Both the position numbers and the translations under genes were made by a program. From positions 1-64,000 of the forward strand of contig NZ_JAFMOW010000055.1 in the NCBI RefSeq assembly GCF_019049675.1: DNA of 64,000 nt, read 5' to 3'. This DNA comes from Rahnella bonaserana. Lineage in GTDB: Bacteria; Pseudomonadota; Gammaproteobacteria; Enterobacterales; Enterobacteriaceae. Of this stretch, positions 8,605-17,808 are shown one piece after another. The notes beneath the pieces are model-generated. The model was not told the DNA's origin and searched no databases. It saw only the letters and a list, made by a program, of their open reading frames with translations. Position 1 is the first letter of the stretch. Each line of letters starts with the position of its first letter.

Positions 8605-9843
8605 ATGTTTGGTTGGACTTCTCGGCAGCGTAACGTTGCCATCGCCAGTTTTCTGAGCTGGACTCTCGATGCTTTTGACTTCTTCGTTTTAGTCTTCCTG
8701 CTCAGTGATATTGCCACGGCGTTTCAGGTAGATATTAAACAGGTCACGCTGGCTATCCTGCTGACCCTGGCCGTTCGGCCAATCGGTGCGCTGCTGTTCG
8801 GGCGGGCGGCGGAGAAATACGGGCGTAAGCCGGTTCTCATGGTCAATATCGCGCTGTTTTCATTCTTCGAGCTGTGTACTGCGGCGGCGCCTTCGCTGAC
8901 CGTATTCCTGATCCTTCGCGTCATTTACGGCATTGCGATGGGGGGTGTCTGGGGCGTGGCCTCTTCGCTGGCGATGGAAACTATTCCTGACCGTTCACGC
9001 GGCATGATGTCGGGGATTTTCCAGGCGGGTTATCCTTTTGGTTATCTGCTGGCGGCAGTGGTGTACGGCTTACTGTTTGATGTGGTGGGCTGGCGCGGAA
9101 TGTTTGTGATTGGTGCGGTGCCGATTTTCCTGTTGCCATTTATCTGGTTCAAAGTGCAGGAGTCACCGGTCTGGCTGGCAGCGCGGGAACGCAACGAAAG
9201 CACGGCCCTGATGCCGGTGCTGAAGAAAAACTGGAAGCTGTGTGTCTATCTCGTGGTGCTGATGGCGGGCTTTAATTTCTTCAGTCATGGTACGCAAGAT
9301 CTCTATCCGACATTCCTGAAAGTTCAGCACGGTTTCGATGCACATACCGTCAGTTTAATCGCCATAAGCTACAATATCGCGTCAATTATCGGCGGGATCT
9401 TCTTCGGTTCACTTTCTGAAAAGATTGGTCGCAAGAAGGCGATTATTATCGCCGCACTGCTTTCACTCCCGGTCATTCCCTTATGGGCATTTTCCGGCGG
9501 CTCGTGGATGCTGGGGCTCGGGGCGTTTCTGATGCAGTTTATGGTGCAGGGCGCGTGGGGCGTGGTGCCGACTTATCTGACAGAACTGGTGCCCGCCAAC
9601 ACCCGCGCGGTTCTGCCGGGATTCGTTTACCAGCTCGGCAACCTCATTGCTTCAGTGAATGCGACGCTGCAGGCCTACATAGCCGAAAGCCATGGACACA
9701 ATTACGGACTGGCGATGGCGATAGTCGCCGGTACCGTCGCCATCCTGATTTCGGTTCTGGTGGCATTTGGCCGGGATACCCGCGGAAAAGCCATTGCCGG
9801 AGCAATAAATAATCAGGCGGTCAACGATCGCGCTAAGGTTTGA
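8605..9843 (+). CDS. MFS transporter, SHS (sialate/lactate:H+ symporter)-like
   Basis: This 412-residue major facilitator protein has about 12 hydrophobic segments. Motif A occurs twice, as GRAAEKYGRKPVL near residue 68 and GSLSEKIGRKKAI near residue 268, after TM2 and TM8. The N-terminal LDAFDFFVLVFLLSDIA and the GGVWGVASSLAMETIPDRSRG stretch resemble sialate/lactate symporters of the SHS group (NanT, lactate permeases). The substrate cannot be read from sequence, and a small carboxylate is the best guess. It lies between comM and ilvL, which are adjacent in E. coli, so it is an accessory insertion. It appears to be monocistronic. Confidence 0.75.
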   Translation: MFGWTSRQRNVAIASFLSWTLDAFDFFVLVFLLSDIATAFQVDIKQVTLAILLTLAVRPIGALLFGRAAEKYGRKPVLMVNIALFSFFELCTAAAPSLTVFLILRVIYGIAMGGVWGVASSLAMETIPDRSRGMMSGIFQAGYPFGYLLAAVVYGLLFDVVGWRGMFVIGAVPIFLLPFIWFKVQESPVWLAARERNESTALMPVLKKNWKLCVYLVVLMAGFNFFSHGTQDLYPTFLKVQHGFDAHTVSLIAISYNIASIIGGIFFGSLSEKIGRKKAIIIAALLSLPVIPLWAFSGGSWMLGLGAFLMQFMVQGAWGVVPTYLTELVPANTRAVLPGFVYQLGNLIASVNATLQAYIAESHGHNYGLAMAIVAGTVAILISVLVAFGRDTRGKAIAGAINNQAVNDRAKV

Positions 9844-9904
9844 TTTCTCTGACGATTTCTTGCGAATTGTGCAACGTACTGCAAATAATAACGCAAGAAA
9901 AGTG

Positions 9905-9934
9905 TTGTCATTAAATAGCTGACTGTGATAACTC
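9905..9934 (+). promoter_or_regulatory. ilvLGMEDA promoter
   Basis: A -35 box TTGTCA (9905-9910) and a -10 box TAACTC (9929-9934) are separated by 18 bases. They sit about 40 bases before the ilvL ATG, the position and sequence expected from the E. coli ilvGp2 promoter. Confidence 0.6.
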
Positions 9935-9975
9935 TGTAGGTAATCGTTCGCAATATGAATTTTAGAAACCTAAAA

Positions 9976-10077
9976 ATGAAAGCCCTTCTCCTCGTAGTTA
10001 GCCTAGTCGTGATTAGCGTGGTGGTGATTATTATCCCACCGTGCGGGGCTGCACTTGGACGAAGAAAGGCTTATTAA
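9976..10077 (+). CDS. ilvL: ilvGMEDA operon leader peptide
   Basis: This is a 33-codon leader that is too short for routine gene calling. It contains 4 Leu, 7 Val and 4 Ile codons in a dense central run and ends in PPCGAALGR plus a short tail, matching the 32-residue E. coli IlvL. It includes a rare CUA leucine codon, as in E. coli. Ribosome stalling at these codons when charged Leu, Val or Ile tRNA is scarce prevents the downstream terminator from forming. An in-frame ATG seven codons upstream (9955) could extend it, but the homologous start is 9976. Confidence 0.93.
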   Translation: MKALLLVVSLVVISVVVIIIPPCGAALGRRKAY

Positions 10078-10097
10078 ACAAGCCTGAACCTGAAAAG

Positions 10098-10131
10098 AAA
10101 CCCCGCACCGAAAGGTCCGGGGTTTTTTTTT
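10098..10131 (+). terminator. ilv operon attenuator
   Basis: A GC-rich stem (AACCCCG and CGGGGTT arms, with an ACC/GGT inner helix around a GAAA loop) is followed by nine T residues. It lies 20 bases after the ilvL stop, the expected position for the attenuation terminator. Confidence 0.92.
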
Positions 10132-10224
10132 GGGTCAGGAATTTCAGAGAACAGTGAAGCGGGGTCGGAAAATGAGCAACAGCATAATATTCTGCACTTG
10201 TCGCAAAAAGGCAGGAGAATAAGG

Positions 10225-11871
10225 ATGAACGGAGCACAGTGGGTAGTACAAGCGTTGCGTGCGCAGGGTGTAAATACAGTATTTGGATATCCTGGCGGGG
10301 CAATCATGCCGGTATACGATGCATTGTATGACGGCGGCGTGGAACACCTGTTGTGCCGGCACGAGCAGGGCGCCGCAATGGCTGCCATCGGCTATGCCCG
10401 TTCAACCGGAAAAGTCGGCGTCTGTATCGCCACTTCCGGTCCTGGTGCGACCAACCTCATCACCGGTCTGGCCGACGCGCTGCTAGATTCTGTTCCGCTG
10501 GTGGCCATCACCGGTCAGGTCGGCTCCGCATTCATCGGTACAGACGCCTTCCAGGAGATCGACGTTTTAGGTTTATCCCTGGCCTGTACCAAACACAGCT
10601 TCCTGGTTGAATCGCTGGACGCATTGCCGGAAATCATGGCGGAAGCCTTTGCTATCGCCACTTCCGGACGTCCGGGGCCGGTTCTGATCGACATCCCGAA
10701 AGACATCCAGTTGGCGACTGGCGAATTGCCGCCGCATCTGCTGGCGGTAGAAGAAGCCTTTCCGCATCCGGTGACTGAACTGCAACAGGCCAGCGCGATG
10801 ATCGCGGCGGCGCAGAAACCTATGATTTACGTCGGCGGCGGCGTGGGTATGGCGCAGGCGGTTCCGGCCTTACGGGAATTCATCTCAGCAACCGGTATGC
10901 CGGCAGTCGCTACGCTGAAAGGGCTGGGCGCGCCGGATGCCACTGACCCGTGCTATCTGGGAATGCTGGGTATGCACGGCACGAAAGCGGCGAATCTGGC
11001 GGTACAGTCCTGCGATTTACTGATTGCCGTCGGTGCGCGTTTTGATGACCGGGTGACCGGCAAGCTGAATACCTTTGCACCAAACGCGGCCGTTATCCAT
11101 ATGGATATCGACCCGGCAGAACTGAACAAACTGCGCCAGGCGCACGTGGCGTTGCAGGGAGATTTGAATTCATTGTTACCTGCGCTGCAACAACCGCTGA
11201 ACATCGGCGCATGGCGTGATGAAGTGATGACGCTGAAAGCGCAGGGCGAATGGCGCTACGATCATCCGGGCGAAGCGATTTATGCACCGCTGTTGCTGAA
11301 ACAAATCTCTGATCGTAAATCTGCCAGTACCGTAGTGACCACCGACGTCGGTCAGCACCAGATGTGGACCGCGCAACACATGCAGTTCAGTCGCCCTGAA
11401 AACTTCATTACTTCCAGCGGCTTGGGCACGATGGGGTTTGGCGTTCCGGCTGCCGTTGGCGCACAGGTTGCCCGTCCTGACGACATGGTGATCTGCGTTT
11501 CCGGCGACGGCTCGTTCATGATGAACGTTCAGGAGCTGGGCACCATCAAGCGAAAACAGCTGCCCGTCAAAATCCTGTTGCTGGATAACCAGCGGTTAGG
11601 GATGGTTCGACAGTGGCAGGAATTGTTCTTCGATGGACGCTTCAGTGAAACCAACCTTTCTGATAATCCCGATTTTGTGACGCTGGCCAGCGCATTCAAT
11701 ATCCCCGGCCAACGTATCCACCGTAAAGACCAAGTCGATGCCGCTCTGGACGCGTTCTTCAATAGCGAAGGCCCGTATTTGCTTCAGGTTTCCATCGACG
11801 AAAATGAGAATGTCTGGCCGCTGGTTCCACCGGGCGCAGGCAACGAAACCATGTTGGAGAAAATGTCATGA
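10225..11871 (+). CDS. ilvG: Acetolactate synthase II, large (catalytic) subunit
   Basis: This 548-residue ThDP enzyme condenses pyruvate with pyruvate or 2-oxobutyrate to give acetolactate or acetohydroxybutyrate. It is collinear with full-length IlvG. The N-terminal PYR domain contains the catalytic-glutamate region CRHEQGAA, and the C-terminal PP domain has the ThDP motif GDGSFMMN with [12 protein letters not shown] after it. The frame is open throughout, unlike E. coli K-12, where ilvG carries a frameshift. The ATG at 10225 is chosen by homology (MNGAQWVV) and by AGGAG 9 bases upstream. It overlaps ilvM by 4 bases (ATGA). Confidence 0.97.
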   Translation: MNGAQWVVQALRAQGVNTVFGYPGGAIMPVYDALYDGGVEHLLCRHEQGAAMAAIGYARSTGKVGVCIATSGPGATNLITGLADALLDSVPLVAITGQVGSAFIGTDAFQEIDVLGLSLACTKHSFLVESLDALPEIMAEAFAIATSGRPGPVLIDIPKDIQLATGELPPHLLAVEEAFPHPVTELQQASAMIAAAQKPMIYVGGGVGMAQAVPALREFISATGMPAVATLKGLGAPDATDPCYLGMLGMHGTKAANLAVQSCDLLIAVGARFDDRVTGKLNTFAPNAAVIHMDIDPAELNKLRQAHVALQGDLNSLLPALQQPLNIGAWRDEVMTLKAQGEWRYDHPGEAIYAPLLLKQISDRKSASTVVTTDVGQHQMWTAQHMQFSRPENFITSSGLGTMGFGVPAAVGAQVARPDDMVICVSGDGSFMMNVQELGTIKRKQLPVKILLLDNQRLGMVRQWQELFFDGRFSETNLSDNPDFVTLASAFNIPGQRIHRKDQVDAALDAFFNSEGPYLLQVSIDENENVWPLVPPGAGNETMLEKMS

Positions 11872-12131
11872 TGCAGCATAACGTCTCAATCCAGGCCCGT
11901 TTCCGCCCTGAAATGTTAGAACGCGTATTACGCGTTGTCCGCCACCGTGGTTTTCAGGTGTGCGCGATGAACATGACCCCGATGGTCAATGCGGAAAACA
12001 TAAATATCGAATTGACCGTTGCCAGCCAGCGTCCGGTAGATTTACTGTCTTCACAGTTACGCAAACTTATGGATGTCGCTTGTGTCGAGATCCAGCAACA
12101 TACATCACAACAAATACGCGCGAATGCGTGA
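11868..12131 (+). CDS. ilvM: Acetolactate synthase II, small (regulatory) subunit
   Basis: This 87-residue ACT-domain protein has the same length as E. coli IlvM. It pairs with IlvG to form the valine-insensitive isoenzyme II. The conserved core [20 protein letters not shown] is visible from about residue 13. The ATGA overlap with ilvG implies translational coupling and equal subunit supply. Confidence 0.96.
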   Translation: MMQHNVSIQARFRPEMLERVLRVVRHRGFQVCAMNMTPMVNAENINIELTVASQRPVDLLSSQLRKLMDVACVEIQQHTSQQIRANA

Positions 12132-12147
12132 GTAAAGGAACGAAAGA

Positions 12148-13077
12148 ATGACGAAGAAAGCTGATTACATTTGGTTCAATGGCGAGATGGTTCCGTGGGC
12201 AGAAGCGAAGGTTCACGTCATGTCACACGCACTGCATTACGGCACATCCGTATTTGAAGGCGTGCGTTGCTACGACTCCCATAAAGGCCCGGTCGTATTC
12301 CGTCACCGTGAACACATGCAGCGTCTGCGCGATTCCGCAAAAATCTACCGTATGCCGGTGTCTCAGAGCGTGGATGAGCTGATGGAAGCTTGCCGCGAGA
12401 CTCTGCGCAAAAATAATCTGGTCAGCGCGTACATTCGTCCGCTGGTATTTGTCGGTGATGTGGGTATGGGCGTTAACCCGCCGGACGGCTACAAAACTGA
12501 CGTGATTATCGCGGCCTTCCCTTGGGGCGCGTATCTGGGCGAAGAAGCGCTGGAGCAGGGCATCGACGCGATGGTGTCTTCCTGGAACCGCGTTGCCGCC
12601 AACACCATTCCAACTGCCGCGAAAGCCGGTGGTAACTACCTGTCCTCATTGCTGGTCGGCAGCGAAGCACGTCGCCACGGTTATCAGGAAGGTATCGCGC
12701 TGGACGTTCACGGCTATGTCTCTGAAGGCGCAGGCGAAAACCTGTTTGAAGTGAAAGACGGCATTCTGTTTACACCTCCGTTTACCTCTTCCGCCCTGCC
12801 GGGTATCACCCGTGACGCGATTATTAAACTGGCGAAAGACATGGGTCTGGAAGTTCGCGAACAAGTTCTGTCGCGTGAATCCCTGTATCTGGCTGACGAA
12901 GTCTTCATGTCCGGTACTGCCGCAGAAATCACGCCAGTTCGCAGCGTTGACGGGATTCAGGTCGGCATCGGCAAACGTGGTCCGGTCACCAAACAAATTC
13001 AGGATGCGTTCTTCGGCCTGTTCACCGGCAAAACCGAAGATAAATGGGGTTGGCTGGATCCAATCAACCCACAGTAA
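12148..13077 (+). CDS. ilvE: Branched-chain amino acid aminotransferase
   Basis: This 309-residue fold-type IV PLP enzyme performs the last step of Ile, Val and Leu synthesis using glutamate. The PLP lysine is K159 in the stretch IPTAAKAGGNYLSS. The length equals E. coli IlvE and the two are nearly identical. It starts 16 bases after ilvM with GTAAAGGAACG upstream. An ERIC repeat begins one base after its stop codon and fills the gap to ilvD. Confidence 0.97.
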   Translation: MTKKADYIWFNGEMVPWAEAKVHVMSHALHYGTSVFEGVRCYDSHKGPVVFRHREHMQRLRDSAKIYRMPVSQSVDELMEACRETLRKNNLVSAYIRPLVFVGDVGMGVNPPDGYKTDVIIAAFPWGAYLGEEALEQGIDAMVSSWNRVAANTIPTAAKAGGNYLSSLLVGSEARRHGYQEGIALDVHGYVSEGAGENLFEVKDGILFTPPFTSSALPGITRDAIIKLAKDMGLEVREQVLSRESLYLADEVFMSGTAAEITPVRSVDGIQVGIGKRGPVTKQIQDAFFGLFTGKTEDKWGWLDPINPQ

Positions 13078-13078
13078 T

Positions 13079-13202
13079 TACCCGTCATCCTTCAGGCTGC
13101 TTCTGCGTTGGCTGCCTTTATTCACCCCGGTCACTTACCTGAGTAAGCTCCCGGGGATTCATTCAGTTGCCGCCTTGCTGCAACCCGAATGATTTAGGGT
13201 AA
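13079..13202. repeat. ERIC element (full length) between ilvE and ilvD
   Basis: This is an imperfect palindrome of about 124 bases with the ERIC core (GTAAGCTCCCGGGGATTCAT on the plus strand, GTCACTTAC on the other arm) and the TACCC...GGGTA ends. It lies inside the transcribed spacer of the ilv operon, so it will fold into a long hairpin in the ilvE-ilvD mRNA. A second copy is at 40770-40895 and a deleted copy at 59347-59403. Confidence 0.9.
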
Positions 13203-13280
13203 TGATGAGGATAAATTAGAAATTCAGCAGGCAGCGATATCGCGGCCTGCTAAACAGAAATGATTTGGAGTGAACAGAGC

Positions 13281-15131
13281 ATGCCTAAGTACCGTTCCCA
13301 CACCACGACACATGGCCGCAACATGGCTGGCGCCCGCGCTTTATGGCGTGCCACCGGCATGACGGACAACGATTTCGGCAAACCCATTATTGCCGTCGTC
13401 AACTCATTCACCCAGTTCGTACCGGGCCACGTGCATTTGCGTGATCTGGGTAAACTGGTTGCTGAGCAAATCGAAGCGTCCGGCGGCGTGGCGAAAGAGT
13501 TCAACACTATCGCCGTGGATGACGGGATCGCCATGGGTCATGGCGGCATGCTGTATTCACTGCCTTCACGCGAGCTGATCGCGGACTCCGTGGAATACAT
13601 GGTTAACGCGCACTGCGCCGATGCCATGGTCTGTATTTCCAACTGCGACAAAATCACCCCGGGAATGCTGATGGCCTCACTGCGCCTGAACATTCCGGTG
13701 ATCTTCGTTTCCGGCGGTCCGATGGAAGCCGGTAAAACCAAGCTTTCTGACAAAATCATCAAGCTCGACCTGGTCGATGCCATGATTCAGGGCGCAAACC
13801 CGAACGTCAGCGATGCCGACAGCGAACAAATCGAGCGTTCTGCCTGTCCGACCTGTGGTTCCTGTTCCGGTATGTTCACTGCGAACTCGATGAACTGTCT
13901 GACCGAAGCGCTGGGTCTGTCTCAGCCGGGCAATGGTTCATTGCTGGCAACTCATGCGGATCGCCGCGACCTGTTCCTGAACGCCGGTCGCCGTATTGTC
14001 GAGCTGACCAAACGTTATTACGAAAAAGACGATGAAAGCGCATTGCCTCGCAACATCGCCAGCAAAGCCGCATTCGAAAATGCCATGATCCTGGATATCG
14101 CGATGGGCGGCTCGACTAACACCGTTCTGCACCTGTTAGCTGCCGCGCAGGAAGGCGAAATCGACTTCGACATGACCGACATCGACCGTCTGTCACGCAA
14201 AGTGCCGCACCTGTGTAAAGTCGCGCCAAGCACCCAGAAATACCACATGGAAGACGTTCACCGTGCCGGTGGCGTGCTGGCTATTCTGGGCGAGCTGGAT
14301 CGCGCCAATCTCCTGAACCGCGACGTGAAAAACATTCTCGGCCTGACCCTGAACCAGACGCTGGATCAGTACGACATCATGCTGACTAAAGATGAAGCGG
14401 TGAAAAAAATGTTCCGCGCCGGCCCGGCAGGCATCCGTACCACTCAGGCATTCTCACAAGATTGCCGCTGGGATACGCTCGATGATGACCGCGCCGAAGG
14501 CTGTATCCGTTCTCTGGAACATGCGTTCAGCAAAGACGGCGGTCTGGCTGTGCTTTACGGCAACATCGCCGAAGCGGGCAGCATCGTTAAAACCGCAGGC
14601 GTGGATGAATCCAACCTGACCTTCCGTGGTCCGGCTAAAGTTTACGAAAGCCAGGACAGCGCCGTTGAAGCGATTCTTGGCGGCAAAGTGGTTTCCGGCG
14701 ACGTTGTGGTGATTCGTTACGAAGGGCCGAAAGGCGGGCCGGGCATGCAGGAAATGCTGTATCCGACCACCTACCTGAAATCCATGGGTTTGGGCAAAGA
14801 GTGTGCGCTGATCACCGACGGTCGTTTCTCCGGCGGGACTTCAGGTCTGTCCATCGGCCATGTTTCTCCGGAAGCGGGCAGCGGCGGTCTGATTGCGCTG
14901 GTTGAAGATGGCGACATCATCGACATCGATATTCCAAACCGCAAAATGGTGCTGGACGTACCTGCGGCTCAACTGGCCGCGCGCCACGAAGCCGAACTGG
15001 CGCGTGGCGACAAAGCCTGGACGCCGAAAAACCGTGAACGTGTGGTTTCTCTGGCGCTGCGTGCTTACGCATTGCTGGCGACCAGCGCGGACAAAGGCGC
15101 AGTACGCGACAAGTCTAAGCTGGGAGGCTGA
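13281..15131 (+). CDS. ilvD: Dihydroxy-acid dehydratase
   Basis: This 616-residue iron-sulfur enzyme dehydrates dihydroxyisovalerate and dihydroxymethylvalerate to the 2-oxo acids used by IlvE. It is collinear with E. coli IlvD. The family motifs [12 protein letters not shown] (C122) and [18 protein letters not shown] (C192, C195) contain the cluster cysteines. The [10 protein letters not shown] signature is near the C-terminus. The ATG at 13281 ([10 protein letters not shown]) matches the family start, and an in-frame extension seven codons upstream is not conserved. It is 5 bases from ilvA. Confidence 0.97.
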   Translation: MPKYRSHTTTHGRNMAGARALWRATGMTDNDFGKPIIAVVNSFTQFVPGHVHLRDLGKLVAEQIEASGGVAKEFNTIAVDDGIAMGHGGMLYSLPSRELIADSVEYMVNAHCADAMVCISNCDKITPGMLMASLRLNIPVIFVSGGPMEAGKTKLSDKIIKLDLVDAMIQGANPNVSDADSEQIERSACPTCGSCSGMFTANSMNCLTEALGLSQPGNGSLLATHADRRDLFLNAGRRIVELTKRYYEKDDESALPRNIASKAAFENAMILDIAMGGSTNTVLHLLAAAQEGEIDFDMTDIDRLSRKVPHLCKVAPSTQKYHMEDVHRAGGVLAILGELDRANLLNRDVKNILGLTLNQTLDQYDIMLTKDEAVKKMFRAGPAGIRTTQAFSQDCRWDTLDDDRAEGCIRSLEHAFSKDGGLAVLYGNIAEAGSIVKTAGVDESNLTFRGPAKVYESQDSAVEAILGGKVVSGDVVVIRYEGPKGGPGMQEMLYPTTYLKSMGLGKECALITDGRFSGGTSGLSIGHVSPEAGSGGLIALVEDGDIIDIDIPNRKMVLDVPAAQLAARHEAELARGDKAWTPKNRERVVSLALRAYALLATSADKGAVRDKSKLGG

Positions 15132-15136
15132 CAGTC

Positions 15137-16681
15137 ATGGCGGTATCACAACCTCTACCCGACCAGCCGTGCGGCGCAGAATATCTGCGTGCCGTACTGC
15201 GTGCGCCGGTTTATGAAGTCGCGCAGGTGACGCCTTTGCAGGTCATGGAAAAAATCTCTTCCCGGCTGGGTAACACCATTCTGGTGAAGAGGGAGGACCG
15301 CCAGGCCGTCCACAGTTTTAAACTGCGCGGTGCGTATTCGATGATTGCCAGCCTGACCGAAGAGCAGGCTGCACGCGGCGTGGTCACCGCGTCAGCGGGT
15401 AATCACGCACAGGGTGTCGCATTGTCGGCGACCAAAAAAGGCATCAAATCTCTGATTGTGATGCCGGTGGCGACAGCCGATATCAAAGTGGATGCCGTGC
15501 GTAATTTTGGCGGCGAAGTGTTACTGCATGGCGCGAATTTCGATGAGGCAAAAGCCAAAGCGATTACGCTGTCGCAGGAACAGGGCATGACGTTTGTGCC
15601 ACCGTTTGACCATCCGGCGGTGATCGCCGGACAGGGCACGCTGGCGATGGAACTGCTGCAACAGGATGCGCATCTCGATCGCGTATTCGTACCCGTTGGT
15701 GGCGGTGGTCTGGCAGCCGGTGTGGCGGTGCTTATCAAACAGCTGATGCCGCAGATTCAGGTGATCGGCGTTGAAGCCGAAGATTCTGCCTGTCTGCGCG
15801 CGGCAATGGACGCCGGTGAACCGGTGGATCTGGCGCGTGTCGGTTTGTTCGCAGAAGGCGTGGCGGTGAAGCGAATCGGCAACGAAACCTTCCGTCTGTG
15901 TCGCGAATATCTGGATGATGTGATCACCGTCGACAGCGATTCCATCTGCGCCGCAGTGAAAGATTTGTTCGAAGACGTGCGTGCAATTGCCGAACCTTCC
16001 GGCGCACTGGCGCTGGCGGGGCTGAAGAAATACGTGCAGCAGCACAACATTCAGGGCGAACGCCTGGCGCATGTGCTTTCCGGCGCGAACGTGAATTTCC
16101 ATGGACTGCGTTATGTATCGGAACGTTGCGAACTGGGCGAGCAACGCGAAGCGCTGCTGGCGGTTACCATTCCTGAGCGCAAAGGCAGCTTCCTGAAATT
16201 CTGTCAGTTGCTGGGTGGCCGTTCGGTGACGGAGTTCAACTACCGTTATGCCGATGCGGACAACGCCTGCATTTTTGTGGGCGTGCGTCTGACGCGCGGT
16301 CACGCAGAGCGGCAGGAAATTATCGAAGAACTGAATCACGACGGTTATCAGGTTGTGGATCTGTCCGACGATGAAATGGCGAAACTTCATGTGCGTTACA
16401 TGGTGGGCGGGCGTCCGACCAAGCCTCTGCGCGAGCGGCTTTACAGCTTTGAATTCCCGGAATCCCCGGGTGCTTTGCTGAAATTCCTGCACACGCTGGG
16501 CACGCACTGGAATATTTCGCTGTTCCATTACCGCAGTCACGGCACTGATTTTGGTCGCGTGCTGGCGGCGTTTGAGCTGAATGAAGAAGAGCCGGAGTTC
16601 GAACAGAACCTGACGGCGCTGGGATATGACTGTCATAACGAAAGTGATAATCCGGCGTTCCGCTTCTTCTTAGCGGGCTAG
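15137..16681 (+). CDS. ilvA: Threonine dehydratase, biosynthetic
   Basis: This 514-residue enzyme deaminates threonine to 2-oxobutyrate, the committed step to isoleucine, and is inhibited by isoleucine. The PLP domain (about 1-330) has the catalytic lysine K62 in HSFKLRGAY and the glycine-rich phosphate loop VGGGGLAAG. Two C-terminal ACT-like regulatory repeats follow (about 340-415 and 430-510). The length matches E. coli IlvA (514). It is the last gene of ilvGMEDA and is followed by a terminator. Confidence 0.97.
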   Translation: MAVSQPLPDQPCGAEYLRAVLRAPVYEVAQVTPLQVMEKISSRLGNTILVKREDRQAVHSFKLRGAYSMIASLTEEQAARGVVTASAGNHAQGVALSATKKGIKSLIVMPVATADIKVDAVRNFGGEVLLHGANFDEAKAKAITLSQEQGMTFVPPFDHPAVIAGQGTLAMELLQQDAHLDRVFVPVGGGGLAAGVAVLIKQLMPQIQVIGVEAEDSACLRAAMDAGEPVDLARVGLFAEGVAVKRIGNETFRLCREYLDDVITVDSDSICAAVKDLFEDVRAIAEPSGALALAGLKKYVQQHNIQGERLAHVLSGANVNFHGLRYVSERCELGEQREALLAVTIPERKGSFLKFCQLLGGRSVTEFNYRYADADNACIFVGVRLTRGHAERQEIIEELNHDGYQVVDLSDDEMAKLHVRYMVGGRPTKPLRERLYSFEFPESPGALLKFLHTLGTHWNISLFHYRSHGTDFGRVLAAFELNEEEPEFEQNLTALGYDCHNESDNPAFRFFLAG

Positions 16682-16688
16682 AAAATTC

Positions 16689-16713
16689 AGGGGCCCAAAC
16701 GGGCCCTTTTTCT
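16689..16713 (+). terminator. Terminator of the ilvGMEDA operon
   Basis: The stem AGGGGCCC / GGGCCCTT around an AAAC loop is followed by a T-run, 8 bases after the ilvA stop. The minus-strand reading has no T-run, so it serves ilvA mainly. Confidence 0.88.
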
Positions 16714-16740
16714 TTGCCATCATTTTGTCGTGAAGACCGA

Positions 16741-17622
16741 TTATAACAACTGCCAGAACGCGTCAATCAGCGGTTCGTTCAGGCGTTTTTTCTGCACGCA
16801 GACGCCCAGTTCAAGAGGGGCGCCGAGCGTGACGTTATCCAGAATAGAAATACGGTTGCGCACCGGTTCCGGGCTGTTATCGACTACCACTGACGGAATA
16901 AGCGCGATGCCGCAACCGAGTGCGACCATCGACACAATGGCTTCGTGGCCGGACACCGTGGCGTAAATCAGCGGATTGCTCAGGCGGTTGCGTTTGAACC
17001 AGATGTCGATGCGTTTTCGCGCCGGGCCATGTTCCGGCAGGATGAAAGGAATTTGCGACCAGTCCGGATGCGGTTCGCTGACCTGAGTTCGGACCGCACA
17101 GGGCAGCGAAGGGGAAATCAGGATCATCGGGATTTCGCCGATCTGCGTGAAATCGACGCTGCCCGGCAAACTTTCCGGCCGACCGGCAATCGCCAGATCC
17201 GCTTCGGTGGACTGGACTTTTTCGACCGCATCGGCGGCGTCGCCGGTGGTCAGTTTGATTTCGACCAGCGGATGCTGCGCACGGAAACGGTCAAGGATAG
17301 GCGGCAAATGGCTGTAGGCGGCGGTGACTGAGCAGAACAGGTGCAGTTCGCCGCTCAACGTCGGGCCATGCTGGTCCAGACCGCTGCGCAATTGCTGGTA
17401 ATGCAGCAGCGTCTGCTGGGCAAAGTTTTTGAGTTGTTCGCCCGCACTGGTCAGCTGCACGGTGCGGTTATCTCGCTGAAATAACGGCTGGCCGAGTTCT
17501 TCTTCCAGCCGCTGGATCTGGCGCGATAACGTGGACGGGCTGACATGCATTGCTTTCGATGAACGCCCAAAATGGCGGCTTTCCGCCAGATGTAAAAACA
17601 GTTTCAGATCACGTAAGTCCAT
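16741..17622 (-). CDS. ilvY: LysR-type activator of ilvC
   Basis: This 293-residue LysR regulator has an HTH (FGRSSKAMHVSPSTLSRQIQRLEEELG, about residues 17-43) almost identical to E. coli IlvY. The effector domain is well conserved (FCSVTAAYSHLPPILDRFRA). IlvY activates ilvC when bound to acetolactate or acetohydroxybutyrate. The ATG at 17622 (MDLRDLK) matches E. coli, and an upstream extension of nine codons is not conserved. It is divergent from ilvC, with tandem operators between them. Confidence 0.96.
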   Translation of the reverse strand: MDLRDLKLFLHLAESRHFGRSSKAMHVSPSTLSRQIQRLEEELGQPLFQRDNRTVQLTSAGEQLKNFAQQTLLHYQQLRSGLDQHGPTLSGELHLFCSVTAAYSHLPPILDRFRAQHPLVEIKLTTGDAADAVEKVQSTEADLAIAGRPESLPGSVDFTQIGEIPMILISPSLPCAVRTQVSEPHPDWSQIPFILPEHGPARKRIDIWFKRNRLSNPLIYATVSGHEAIVSMVALGCGIALIPSVVVDNSPEPVRNRISILDNVTLGAPLELGVCVQKKRLNEPLIDAFWQLL

Positions 17623-17668
17623 AAAGAATACAAGGCTCTTTGGTTTCACAGATGACAGGCTAAGTATA

Positions 17669-17728
17669 TTGCATAATCTGCAACGTCATCTTCGTAATAT
17701 ATCAATTTAAGCAATGTGTCACATGACA
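17669..17728. promoter_or_regulatory. IlvY operator region (ilvY-ilvC)
   Basis: Two dyads lie in the 186-base divergent spacer: TTGCA-TAATC-TGCAA (17669-17683), a perfect LysR-type site, and TGTCA-CA-TGACA (17717-17728). In E. coli IlvY binds two tandem operators here. The first dyad is the better candidate, while the second could be an operator or a promoter element. Confidence 0.6.
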
Positions 17729-17808
17729 TATAGTGAATTCACGGCGTTCACCAGCTCACCGGTGAAACAAAAAATAACAGCACTTACCTCGATAGAACGG
17801 AGCAATAC

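Noticed and set aside
15521-16636. Long minus-strand ORF (371 codons) inside ilvA
   Set aside because: It is the antisense shadow of the strongly conserved ilvA frame, has no family match and has very high His, Gln and Arg content.
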